From NCBI GenBank assembly GCA_023460315.1, contig JAEWQO010000015.1, forward strand, positions 1 to 31,893: a stretch of 31,893 nt of DNA, written 5' to 3'. Within the stretch, counting starts at the first letter, position 1, and every line of letters begins with the position of its first letter. Origin of the DNA: Actinomycetes bacterium. GTDB lineage: Bacteria; Actinomycetota; Coriobacteriia; Coriobacteriales; Eggerthellaceae. The translations under genes and the position numbers were made by a program. Of this stretch, positions 14,581 through 22,354 are shown piece by piece. The notes under the pieces are model-generated. The model was given only the letters and a program-made list of their open reading frames with translations, had not been told where the DNA came from and ran no database searches.

Positions 14581-15354
14581 ATGTTGACGAGACGGGACTT
14601 CATGCGTGTCGCGGCAGTCACGGCAGGGACATGCGTCCTCGGCGGTGGTCTGGTCGGATGTTCCAGCGAAGATGTGTTGCGCGTTGGCACCAAGATAGAC
14701 GTGCCGGGTTTCGGGTTCCAGAACCCGGAATCGGGCAGCATCGAGGGGTTTGAGGTCGACATAGCACGTGAACTCGCGCGGCGCATCAAGGGCAGTTCTG
14801 ACGCATTGCAGGTGACGGGCGTGAACGTGACGACGCGGGGGATCATGCTCGACAACGGTACCCTGGATGCGACGCTTGCCACGTTTACCATCACCGAAGC
14901 GCGCAAGAAGAGCTATAACTTTTCTGCTCCCTACTTCACCGATCATATTGGCGTGTTGGTGAAGAAATCGAGTGGCATCACCGAACTTGCCGACCTGGAC
15001 GGCAAGACCGTCGGCGTGGCGTCCAGCGCCACAACGCGGGACAAGCTGGGCCAAGCGGGCGATGAAATTGGCATCCACATGAACTTTGCCGAGTATGCCA
15101 CCTATCCTGAGATCAAGATCGCCCTTGTCACCGGGCGTGTGGACGCGTTTTCCGTCGACCGCTCGATCCTCAACGGCTATCTGGACGATTCCACCATGCT
15201 GCTCGATGCCCAGTTCGCGCCTCAGGAGTACGGCATTGCCACCAAGAAGACCAATACCGAGCTGGCGTCGCAGATAGACGCTTCGCTTGCCGATATGGAG
15301 TCGGACGGCACGCTGCAGTCCCTCAAAGAGAAGTGGGGGCTGGCCGATGCTTGA
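14581..15354 (+). CDS. Polar amino acid ABC transporter substrate-binding lipoprotein (SBP_bac_3)
   Basis: The 257-residue receptor has TRRDFMR (3-9) and a lipobox LVGC with Cys27, so it appears to be Tat-exported and lipid-anchored. The mature part follows the family-3 binding fold: LRVGTKIDVPGFGF, GFEVDIARELARRI, LDATLATFTITEARK, YNFSAPYFTDHIGVLV and LDGKTVGVASSATTRDKL. It passes the amino acid to the two downstream permeases. Its stop overlaps the first permease start by eight bases. Its ribosome binding site is poor, suggesting translational coupling with the ATPase gene. Confidence 0.93.
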   Translation: MLTRRDFMRVAAVTAGTCVLGGGLVGCSSEDVLRVGTKIDVPGFGFQNPESGSIEGFEVDIARELARRIKGSSDALQVTGVNVTTRGIMLDNGTLDATLATFTITEARKKSYNFSAPYFTDHIGVLVKKSSGITELADLDGKTVGVASSATTRDKLGQAGDEIGIHMNFAEYATYPEIKIALVTGRVDAFSVDRSILNGYLDDSTMLLDAQFAPQEYGIATKKTNTELASQIDASLADMESDGTLQSLKEKWGLADA

Positions 15355-16555
15355 TGCGTTTGCTCCGTTCAAGTGGGAGGCGCTTTTCCAGCGGTGGCCC
15401 GACCTCCTCTCCGCCTTTGGCACCACGGTGCTCATCTCGTTCTTCGCGCTCATCCTCGCACTGGTGTTGGGCGTGCTCTTCGGTGTCCTGTCCGTGTCGC
15501 GGTTTGCAGTCGCCCGCGGCATCACGCGGGTGTATGTCGAGGTTGTCCAGAACGTGCCCTTGCTGCTGCAGGCGTTTGTGTTCTATGCGCTGCTGCCGCT
15601 CGTCGGCATCAACATGCAGACGGTCTATATCGGGATATTCGCCATCGGCATCTATCATGGCGGCTACATATCCGAAGTTGTGCGAAGCGGCATAGGCTCC
15701 ATTCACCGGGGGCAGTTTGAGGCAGCGAAAAGTCAGGGCTTCGGCTACTGGCAAGCCATGTTCTCGATCATTTTGCCGCAGGCGATGCGCATCATCCTTC
15801 CGCCCTTGGCGGTCCAGACGGCCAATCTGGTGAAGAACACGTCCATCCTCGCGTTCTTCGTCGGTGGCGAGATCATGTACTTCTCAAATTCGTTCGCGGG
15901 TTCGACGAGCTACTATGGACCTGTCTACGTGGTTGCGGCCGTCCTGTATTTCATCATTTGCTTTCCTTTGTCCCGTCTGGCTTTGTATCTGGAAAGACGG
16001 ACGCGTTCCTCCCGCCACGTGACCACCGGGGATGCAACCGAGCATCTGGCCGAGGACGCCATGGAGGTCACGCCGGGATCCCACGACATCACCGGTCGCA
16101 CGGCGGCTGACAGCATGGCGGCGGGCGTGCAGACCATGCTGGAGACCGTGGACATCGCTCCGGCCATCGAGGCGCCCTCTCCGCGCCATCCCCTGCATGT
16201 TCTCATCGACCCGAACGATCCGAATGCGGTTCATGAGGCGTATCCCATCACCGGCAGGCGCGCCGCCGAGATTGCCGACGAGATTGGCCTGGAGCTGCAG
16301 CAGCAGATTGAGGCCGAATGCGAAGGCGACGAGGCCTGCGTGTGGCGCAAGACGCACACGAAGGCGGGACGCACGGGCGCCAAGCGCCGGCTGGCGGAGC
16401 GCAAGCGCCGTGAGCGTCGGGGTGATGCATCCACCGATGACGCGACTGGCCACATTCGTATGAAGCGCGGCGGGCGAAGCGATGCCCAGGCGTCTGGACC
16501 GACCGATGAAGCCGACAGCGCACGGCGCGATGACGATGGAAGGGGGGAGGAATGA
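15347..16555 (+). CDS. Polar amino acid ABC transporter permease with 185-residue charged C-terminal extension
   Basis: Residues 1-217 are a normal His/Glu/Gln/Arg-type permease, with hydrophobic helices and the EAA motif FEAAKSQGFGYWQAMFSIILPQAMRIILP that docks on the ATPase. Residues 218-402 are an extra hydrophilic cytoplasmic tail, acidic at first and then Arg/Lys-rich (KRRLAERKRRERRG). It contains LHVLIDPNDPNAVHEAYPITGRRAAEIADEIG. Permeases of this family normally stop near 220-240 residues. I do not recognise a domain in the tail. The start is ATG 15347, after GTGGGGG and overlapping the receptor gene. It overlaps the next permease by four bases only if that gene starts at 16552. Confidence 0.9.
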   Translation: MLDAFAPFKWEALFQRWPDLLSAFGTTVLISFFALILALVLGVLFGVLSVSRFAVARGITRVYVEVVQNVPLLLQAFVFYALLPLVGINMQTVYIGIFAIGIYHGGYISEVVRSGIGSIHRGQFEAAKSQGFGYWQAMFSIILPQAMRIILPPLAVQTANLVKNTSILAFFVGGEIMYFSNSFAGSTSYYGPVYVVAAVLYFIICFPLSRLALYLERRTRSSRHVTTGDATEHLAEDAMEVTPGSHDITGRTAADSMAAGVQTMLETVDIAPAIEAPSPRHPLHVLIDPNDPNAVHEAYPITGRRAAEIADEIGLELQQQIEAECEGDEACVWRKTHTKAGRTGAKRRLAERKRRERRGDASTDDATGHIRMKRGGRSDAQASGPTDEADSARRDDDGRGEE

Positions 16556-16557
16556 CC

Positions 16558-17211
16558 ATGGCGGATCTTTTCTCTTGGGTGAACATCCAGTTTCTTCTGC
16601 AAGGCCTCGGCATGACCCTCGTCATCTCGGCCATATCCATCCTCTGCTCCATCGTGCTGGGCACGCTGATATCGGTGCTCCGCACCTCGGGCAACCGGGT
16701 GCTGGCGGGAGTGGCCTCGGTCTACATCGAGATATTCAAGAACACGCCGCTGCTGCTGTGGATCATGTTCACGTTCTTTGTTGCCCAGCTGCCGCCTTTG
16801 GGGGCCGCCGTGCTTGCCTTCACGCTGTTCACGAGCGCAAGCGTGGCTGAGATCGTCCGCGGAGGGTTGGCGAGCGTTCCGTTTGGCCAGTACGAGGCTG
16901 CCAAAAGCCAAGGCTTCGGCATCGTGCAGACCTATACGCTGGTTATTCTTCCCCAGGCGCTGCGCAACATGATTCCCGCGTTGCTTTCCCAGTTCGTCAC
17001 GACCATCAAGGACACGAGCTTCCTGTGGGGAGCCATGGCAATCCAGGAACTCATGGGCCGCGGCATGATCCTCATGAACAGCTACAACTCGACCGAGCAG
17101 ATATTTGCCATTTTCGGCATCATGGCTGCGCTGTATTTCGTCGTCTGCTTCACGCTCTCGCAGATCGTGCGTGCTTACCAGCGTCGGCTCAAGGAGGCTC
17201 GCACGTCGTAG
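16558..17211 (+). CDS. Polar amino acid ABC transporter permease (second subunit)
   Basis: The 217-residue membrane subunit has the HEGR-type helices and EAA loop YEAAKSQGFGIVQTYTLVILPQALRNMIPALLSQ. It pairs with the first permease to make the heteromeric channel. Of two in-frame ATGs, 16558 lies seven bases after GGGGAGG, while 16552 lies only one base after it, so 16558 is preferred. This is the last gene of the operon; a large repeat block follows. Confidence 0.93.
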   Translation: MADLFSWVNIQFLLQGLGMTLVISAISILCSIVLGTLISVLRTSGNRVLAGVASVYIEIFKNTPLLLWIMFTFFVAQLPPLGAAVLAFTLFTSASVAEIVRGGLASVPFGQYEAAKSQGFGIVQTYTLVILPQALRNMIPALLSQFVTTIKDTSFLWGAMAIQELMGRGMILMNSYNSTEQIFAIFGIMAALYFVVCFTLSQIVRAYQRRLKEARTS

Positions 17212-17863
17212 GAGGTGCCGATCCCGAGGGAGCAACCGACCGTGGGGAGATGCCGTTTCTTGTTGGAGGCAAGACGGCCTTCTTCCCGAGGCGATGCGAT
17301 CCCTCGCTGTTTCCGGCGAATGCCGCCGAGGTGTGGCACTCGCCAGAAACAGCGAGGTGCCAACGATGCTTTTCCGTTGGATTGGCAGGGATCGTCCCTC
17401 ATGGGCGGTTTTCTCGCAAGGGAGACCTTCGGTGAAATACGTGACCGGGGGCTTTCTGTCATCGCCACAGTTCGGGCGACAGAAAGTTGCCCATGAGGGA
17501 CGATCTCGTCCAAGCCCGCCGTGTTGCCGACCAAGACCGCTGCCACTGAGTCCGTCGGTTGACTCTGGTCGAGCGGGCCGGGACTCCGTTCGACCAGAGT
17601 CAACGGATCCCGCAGCCGATTCCCGCCAAACCACCTCGAGCAGGCTTTAGAATTCCTGCGAATGGGCCGTCGGATCGGGAGCGAGCAGGCTGCCGAGCCC
17701 TGCCGGGCGATCTCGTCCAATCCCGCTGCCGAGCCGCCTCGAGCGGCCGTCCCATCCGACTACCGCTTCTGTCCGGATCGCTTGAACCTGTCTGGTTCGA
17801 TCCGGCCTCCTGCCTCAAACGCGCGGGCCGGCCTGATACTCTTTGTGCTGGTCCTGTTCGCCA
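17212..17863. repeat. Gene-free block of nested inverted and direct repeats
   Basis: About 650 bp without a credible gene. Perfect or near-perfect arms are: 17302-17319 / 17340-17357 (18 bp, one mismatch); 17390-17406 / 17489-17505 (17 bp perfect) enclosing 17452-17460 / 17478-17486 (9 bp); 17558-17572 / 17590-17604 (15 bp perfect); and 17773-17788 / 17794-17805 (interrupted). A 19-base direct repeat, CGATCTCGTCCAA followed by (G/T)CCCGC, occurs at 17501 and 17708 with one mismatch. A related copy lies inverted at 17379-17394. This looks like an extragenic palindromic repeat family or a cluster of structured RNAs. Confidence 0.7.
17302..17357. terminator. 18-bp imperfect hairpin, possible terminator of the ABC operon
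   Basis: CCTCGCTGTTTCCGGCGA (17302-17319) pairs with 17340-17357, with one C-A mismatch and a 20-base loop that can fold again. It lies about 90 bp after the permease stop and is the first strong structure downstream. No T run follows. Confidence 0.4.
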
Positions 17864-18337
17864 TCAGCTCGCACTGGTGAGAGAAGGAAGGTAGGCCTGT
17901 GCTGATTCGGGGACCTCGAACGTCACGTTCTGTCCGTAGGCGTTCAGGGTGACGTAGCTGGGGTCATCGTAGAGGGTCACCGTTCCGTCGATGCCAAGGG
18001 CGCTGGCATCGACGGTTGTTGCGGCCACGGCATCCGATGGAAGGGCGGTCGCTTTCCAGTCGTCCACATTCAGGTTCGTGATGAGTCCGTTCACCTCGCC
18101 TGTTGTCAGACCGGTGGCGGCGGCGATGGCGTCGCTGTGTTGGGAGAGCGCTTCTTTTGCCTGTTCCTTCACGCCGGAGGTGTCCAAGACGACGTTGGTC
18201 GCGGCGGCCTTGACGTCGCTGGCGGCATCGCTGACGGGACCTGAGTCGGTGTCGGCCAAGGCGAAGACGCCAATCGTGCCGACAGCGATGAGGGCAATGA
18301 GTCCAAAAAGCGCTCCGAGTGCTCTTTTCACAAGCAT
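17864..18337 (-). CDS. Small secreted or membrane-anchored hypothetical protein
   Basis: The 157-residue protein starts MLVKRALGALFGLIALIAVG, a positively charged end plus one hydrophobic segment (about 5-27) without a lipobox, so it is exported or anchored. The rest is an Ala/Asp/Thr-rich soluble domain with possible short helices (VKEQAKEALSQHSDAIAAATG) and a beta-rich end (DGTVTLYDDPSYVTLNAYGQNVTFEVP). I do not recognise a family. AGAAAGG lies one base before ATG 18337 but seven before an in-frame GTG at 18331, so the true start may be 18331. It is a single gene. Confidence 0.7.
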   Translation of the reverse strand: MLVKRALGALFGLIALIAVGTIGVFALADTDSGPVSDAASDVKAAATNVVLDTSGVKEQAKEALSQHSDAIAAATGLTTGEVNGLITNLNVDDWKATALPSDAVAATTVDASALGIDGTVTLYDDPSYVTLNAYGQNVTFEVPESAQAYLPSLTSAS

Positions 18338-18576
18338 GCCTTTCTCTCGCGCCGCAGCATTGGGTGCCGGGTGGGGAAGCCTATGGGCACCGTACGGGAG
18401 GAGGCCGCCGCCGCTGTTGCGTTTAGGGTGTGGGCGGTGAGGAGTTCGTCTGTCCGATCCGGCGGCTTGTTCCCTTCAGCAAGGGTACCCGAGAATCGGA
18501 TGCTCCATGAAACGTCCGTCCCGTCTTCAGAGCCTCTGGACGAAATCCCCATGCTATTTACGAAACTATTGTTTTT
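18338..18576. other. Gene-free gap between the divergent secreted-protein and topA genes
   Basis: About 240 bp of leader or promoter sequence for the minus-strand gene. One frame is open on the minus strand through it but has implausible composition. I found no clear riboswitch signature. Confidence 0.35.
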
Positions 18577-18605
18577 TTGAGGGTTCCGGCAAAATCGTGT
18601 ATGCT
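18577..18605 (+). promoter_or_regulatory. Promoter candidate for topA
   Basis: TTGAGG (18577-18582) and TATGCT (18600-18605) are separated by exactly 17 bp. The leader is about 130 nt and contains a small hairpin just before the ribosome binding site (GGCCGC/GCGGCC). Confidence 0.5.
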
Positions 18606-18743
18606 GTCGTCTGTTGTGCGCAGACGGTGCGCCTTGATGCTCCGTCATGCCTCATCCCCGCACACGTTAATAAACAGGAGCCTGGGGTCATCGTGTGAAC
18701 AGAGCAGGCCGCACCAGGCGGCCTTGAGGACAGGAGGAACCGC

Positions 18744-21284
18744 GTGAAGTTGGTGGTAACCGAGAAGAACGACGCGGCCCAGAAGATTGCCGACTTGCTC
18801 GGCAGCACGAAGCCGAAGGCCGACAAGGTGTACTCGACTCCCGTGTATCGCTTCGAGGTGGATGGTGAGGAATGGGTGACCATCGGCCTGCGCGGCCACA
18901 TCCTCGAGCCTGATTTTGCGCCGACGCTCGTGTTTGAGAAGCGAAGTGGCTGGAGCGGCGTCACGGAGGAAGGCGAGACGATTCCCGCAACGTTGCCCGA
19001 CACGCTTGCCAAGCCTCCTTTCAAGAAGAAAAAGCCCTTCACCGAGGACGGCGTGGAACTGAAGTCGTGGAAGATGGAAGCGCTGCCCTACTTGGTGTAT
19101 GCACCCATCGAGAAGCTTCCCAAGGAGAAGGAGATCATCCGGTCGCTCAAGAACCTGGCGAAGAAGGCCGACTCCATCGTCATCGCCACCGACTTCGATC
19201 GCGAAGGCGAGCTCATCGGCTCTGACGCGCTTTCCTGCATGCAGGAGGTGAATCCCACGGCCCCTGTCACGCGGGCGCGCTACTCGGCGTTCACGAAGGA
19301 AGAGATCACCCATGCGTTCGACAATTTGGTGGAGCTCGACTACAACTTGGCGAGCGCCGGTGCGTCGCGCCAGGACATCGATCTCATCTGGGGTGCCGCG
19401 CTCACGCGTTATCTGACGTTGGTGAAATTCGCCGGTTATGGAAACGTGCGCAGTTCCGGCCGCGTGCAAACGCCCACGCTGGCCCTCATCGTGGCTCGGG
19501 AACGGGAGCGCCTTGCGTTTGTCCCGGAGGACTATTGGGTCATCCGCGGTGCGTTCGGGGAGGATGCCGATGCTTTCGAGGCACCTCATGCGACGGCTCG
19601 CTTCAAGGTTGAGGCTGATGCCCAGGCCGTCATGGCTCGGGTGGAGGGTGCGGACCATGCCGCCGTGGCGTCCGTCGAGAAGAAGACGCGCACGGTGCGC
19701 CCGCCGGTCCCCTTCAACACGACAAGCCTCATGGCGGCTGCATCCTCGGAAGGGCTGAGTCCTGCGCGCACGATGCGCATCGCCGAGAGCCTGTACATGG
19801 ACGGCTACATCTCCTATCCGCGCGTCGACAACACCGTGTATCCCTCCTCGCTCAATCTGGCTGACACGGTGAAGGCCATTTCCGGCAACCCGGCCTACGC
19901 GCCGTATTGCCGGGAGCTCCTGGCAAAAGGCAAACTCACTGCCACGCGGGGCAAGAAGGAGACCACGGACCACCCTCCCATCTACCCGACGGCCAAGGCG
20001 ACTCCCGACGACCTGTCTCCCGCCGATTACAAGCTGTATAACCTCATAGCGCGGCGGTTCCTTGCCACCCTTTCGGAGGCGGCGGTCGTCGAGGGGACGA
20101 AGGTCACGCTCGACGTGAACGGCGAGCCGTTTGTGGCGAAGGGCGACGTGCTGGTGAAGCCTGGATTTCGGGCCATCTATCCCTATGGCCTCAAGAAGGA
20201 CGAGCAGCTTCCGGCCTTCTCCGATGGGCAGCGGCTTGCCTTCAACGGTGCGACCTGCACCAAGAAGCAGACGGAGCCTCCTGCTCGCTACAGCCAAGGA
20301 AAGCTCATTCAGGAAATGGAGAAGTTGGGCTTGGGAACCAAGTCCACGCGGCACTCCATCATCGAGCGTCTCTATACGGTGAAATACCTGTTGAACGATC
20401 CCATAGAGCCAAGCCAGCTGGGCATGGCCGTCTGCGATGCCCTCGACAAGTTCGCCCCGCACATCACGCATCCTGACATGACGGCCGAGCTCGAAGAGGA
20501 AATGAACAGCATCGCGGCTGGGGCGACGACCAAGGACAAGGTGGTCATGACGTCGCGCAACCTGCTGTCCGAGCAGCTTGCCTCGCTCATGCCCCATTCG
20601 GATGAAGTCAAGGATGCGCTGGCGGACGCCGTGGCTGCCGACGCGTATGTGGGCAAGTGCCCAAAATGCGGCAAGGACCTGCAGATCCGCGCTTCGCAGA
20701 AGACGCGGTCCATGTTCATCGGCTGTTCGGGCTGGCCGGATTGCGACGTGACCTATCCGCTGCCGAAGGGCAAGGTGGAGGCGGTGGAGGAGCTCTGCTC
20801 AACCTGCGGAATGCCTCAGGTCAAGGTGACAGCATTCCGCTCCAAGCCGCGGACGCTCTGCATCGATCCCCACTGCCCCACCAACCAGGAGCCCGATGTG
20901 GTGGTGGGCGAGTGCCCGGCGTGCAAAGCCGCGGGCAAGGAGGCGAAGCTCATCGCCCAGAAGAACCCCCGCACCCTCAAGAGGTTCATTCGCTGCGAGA
21001 ACTACGACGAGTGCGGAACGGGCTATCCGCTGCCGCAATACGGCAAGCTCCAGGCAACGGACGAGGTGTGTGAACATTGCGGCGCTCCGATGGTCGTGGT
21101 CACCACCAATCGAGGACCGTGGAAGCTGTGTCCGAACTTCGATTGTCCCGGCAAGGAAAAGGACGAAGAGGACAAGCCTGCCAAGGGCCGGTCGCGTTCG
21201 TCCAAAGGTGCCACGCGGAAATCGCCCGCCAAAGGAACCAAAAAGGCCAAAACGGCTCGGAAGCCCACCGCGAAGGCTCGGTAG
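18744..21284 (+). CDS. topA: DNA topoisomerase I, archaeal-type (type IA)
   Basis: This type IA topoisomerase relaxes negative supercoils. The Toprim domain shows Glu7 (VTEKND) and TDFDREGE at 149-156. The catalytic tyrosine is Tyr358 in YISYPRVDNTVYP. That active-site wording, the MKLVVTEKND start and the PVPFNTTSLM stretch resemble archaeal TopA rather than the usual bacterial form (VESPAKAKTI and YMRTDS). The 846 residues end in four C4 zinc-binding modules (about 635-820) and a Lys/Arg-rich tail (KGTKKAKTARKPTAKAR) that should bind DNA. The start is GTG 18744 after ACAGGAGG. mdh follows 58 bp downstream. Confidence 0.93.
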   Translation: MKLVVTEKNDAAQKIADLLGSTKPKADKVYSTPVYRFEVDGEEWVTIGLRGHILEPDFAPTLVFEKRSGWSGVTEEGETIPATLPDTLAKPPFKKKKPFTEDGVELKSWKMEALPYLVYAPIEKLPKEKEIIRSLKNLAKKADSIVIATDFDREGELIGSDALSCMQEVNPTAPVTRARYSAFTKEEITHAFDNLVELDYNLASAGASRQDIDLIWGAALTRYLTLVKFAGYGNVRSSGRVQTPTLALIVARERERLAFVPEDYWVIRGAFGEDADAFEAPHATARFKVEADAQAVMARVEGADHAAVASVEKKTRTVRPPVPFNTTSLMAAASSEGLSPARTMRIAESLYMDGYISYPRVDNTVYPSSLNLADTVKAISGNPAYAPYCRELLAKGKLTATRGKKETTDHPPIYPTAKATPDDLSPADYKLYNLIARRFLATLSEAAVVEGTKVTLDVNGEPFVAKGDVLVKPGFRAIYPYGLKKDEQLPAFSDGQRLAFNGATCTKKQTEPPARYSQGKLIQEMEKLGLGTKSTRHSIIERLYTVKYLLNDPIEPSQLGMAVCDALDKFAPHITHPDMTAELEEEMNSIAAGATTKDKVVMTSRNLLSEQLASLMPHSDEVKDALADAVAADAYVGKCPKCGKDLQIRASQKTRSMFIGCSGWPDCDVTYPLPKGKVEAVEELCSTCGMPQVKVTAFRSKPRTLCIDPHCPTNQEPDVVVGECPACKAAGKEAKLIAQKNPRTLKRFIRCENYDECGTGYPLPQYGKLQATDEVCEHCGAPMVVVTTNRGPWKLCPNFDCPGKEKDEEDKPAKGRSRSSKGATRKSPAKGTKKAKTARKPTAKAR

Positions 21285-21342
21285 CCCGTCAAAGCGGTAC
21301 AATTGGTGAGAACTGCACGGAACAAACGAGGAGAAGAGCCCT

Positions 21343-22266
21343 ATGCCTAAGGTAACCATCGTCGGAGCGGGTAACGTCGGAGCTACGGCCGCCCATATTG
21401 TCGCGTCAAAAAATTTGGCCGATGTCGTGCTTATCGACGTCGCCGAAGGTCTGCCTCAGGGCAAAGCGCTTGACATGATGCACATGCGCAGCGTTGAGAA
21501 GTTCACGGTCAAAGTCACGGGAACCAACGACTACGCCGACACGCGCGATTCGGACGTTGTGGTCATCACCGCCGGCATCGCCCGCAAGCCCGGCATGACG
21601 CGCGAGGATCTGCTGGGCGTGAACGCCGGCATCATGAAGTCCGTCATAAGCCAGGCCCAGGAGGCTTCTCCGAACGCTGTGTTCATCTGCGTGACGAACC
21701 CCCTCGACGTCATGACGACGCTTGCGTATCGGGAGTCGGGTCTGCCGACGAGCCGCCTCATGGGCATGGGAGGCGTCCTGGACTCGTCGCGCCTGTCCTT
21801 CGCGGTGTGCGAGAAGCTGGGCTGTGCGCCGGCCGATGTTGTGGCATGGGCCGTGGGGGCCCATGGGGAGGGCATGGTGTGCTGGCCCCGGTTCACGACG
21901 GTCGGCGGAACGCCCATCACCGATCTCATGGATGAGACCGAGGTGGCGGACGTGGTGCGCCGTTGCGTCAAGGGGGGTGCCGAAGTGGTGGCTCACCTCA
22001 AGACGGGCAGCGCCTATTACGCTCCCGGCGCTTCCATTGCCAAAATGGTGGAGGCCATCTTGGGTGACACGCATGAGGTCATGAGCGTGTGCGCGCACAT
22101 CGATGGGGCTTATGGCATCGATGACCTCTACATGAACGTCCCGACGCGTCTTGGCCGCGGTGGCGTGGAAGAGGTTGTCGAATTCGACCTGAACGAAGAG
22201 GAGCTCACGGCCCTTCAGGCATCGGCGGAAAGTGTTCGCGCCGGTCTGGCGAACCTGCCTGCATAG
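21343..22266 (+). CDS. mdh: Malate dehydrogenase (lactate dehydrogenase-like type)
   Basis: The NAD-dependent malate/oxaloacetate interconverting enzyme has 307 residues. It has GAGNVG at 8-13, Asp32 (VLIDVAEG) favouring NAD over NADP, substrate arginines Arg81 and Arg87 (IARKPGMTRED), Asp147/Arg150 (LDSSR), and catalytic His174 (GAHGEGMV). Arg81 in IARKPG marks it as malate rather than lactate dehydrogenase. It is followed by the two fumarase subunit genes, giving an oxaloacetate-to-fumarate path. The ribosome binding site is GAGGAG. A TACAAT at 21298-21303 could be a weak internal promoter. Confidence 0.93.
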   Translation: MPKVTIVGAGNVGATAAHIVASKNLADVVLIDVAEGLPQGKALDMMHMRSVEKFTVKVTGTNDYADTRDSDVVVITAGIARKPGMTREDLLGVNAGIMKSVISQAQEASPNAVFICVTNPLDVMTTLAYRESGLPTSRLMGMGGVLDSSRLSFAVCEKLGCAPADVVAWAVGAHGEGMVCWPRFTTVGGTPITDLMDETEVADVVRRCVKGGAEVVAHLKTGSAYYAPGASIAKMVEAILGDTHEVMSVCAHIDGAYGIDDLYMNVPTRLGRGGVEEVVEFDLNEEELTALQASAESVRAGLANLPA

Positions 22267-22282
22267 CCTGCGGTCCAACAGG

Positions 22283-22316
22283 GCCAGGGAGCCGATGGGC
22301 TGGCGCCTCTCTTTTC
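22283..22316 (+). terminator. Weak terminator candidate after mdh
   Basis: GCCAG (22283-22287) can pair with CTGGC (22300-22304) with an inner AGCC/GGCT, followed by CTCTCTTTT. The stem is short. Confidence 0.3.
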
Positions 22317-22340
22317 GGAGTCGGATGCCGCTGCTTGCGC

Positions 22341-22346
22341 TATAAT
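22341..22346 (+). promoter_or_regulatory. Consensus -10 box placed for a leaderless fumarase transcript
   Basis: TATAAT ends eight bases before the ATG of the fumarase alpha gene. A transcript from it would begin at about the start codon. The ribosome binding site is weak (CGGG at most), and no clear -35 is visible. Confidence 0.55.
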
Positions 22347-22354
22347 CGGGTGCT

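Noticed and set aside
17105..17720. Open frames of 90-180 codons on both strands in the repeat block
   Set aside because: They cross the long inverted repeats, have Arg/Pro/Cys-rich composition and lack ribosome binding sites.
17765..17810. tRNA-like T-loop wording (GGTTCGATCC)
   Set aside because: The arms that should flank it do not pair as a T stem, and no acceptor, D or anticodon arm can be drawn around it. It belongs to a local inverted repeat.
18338..18576. Riboswitch upstream of the small secreted protein
   Set aside because: I compared it by eye with the ydaO, GEMM, SAM, ZTP and cobalamin consensus patterns and found no matching conserved core.
18645..20597. 650-codon open frame on the minus strand
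   Set aside because: It lies fully opposite topA, is Arg/His/Leu-rich without domains, and is a by-product of GC-rich codon use in the real gene.
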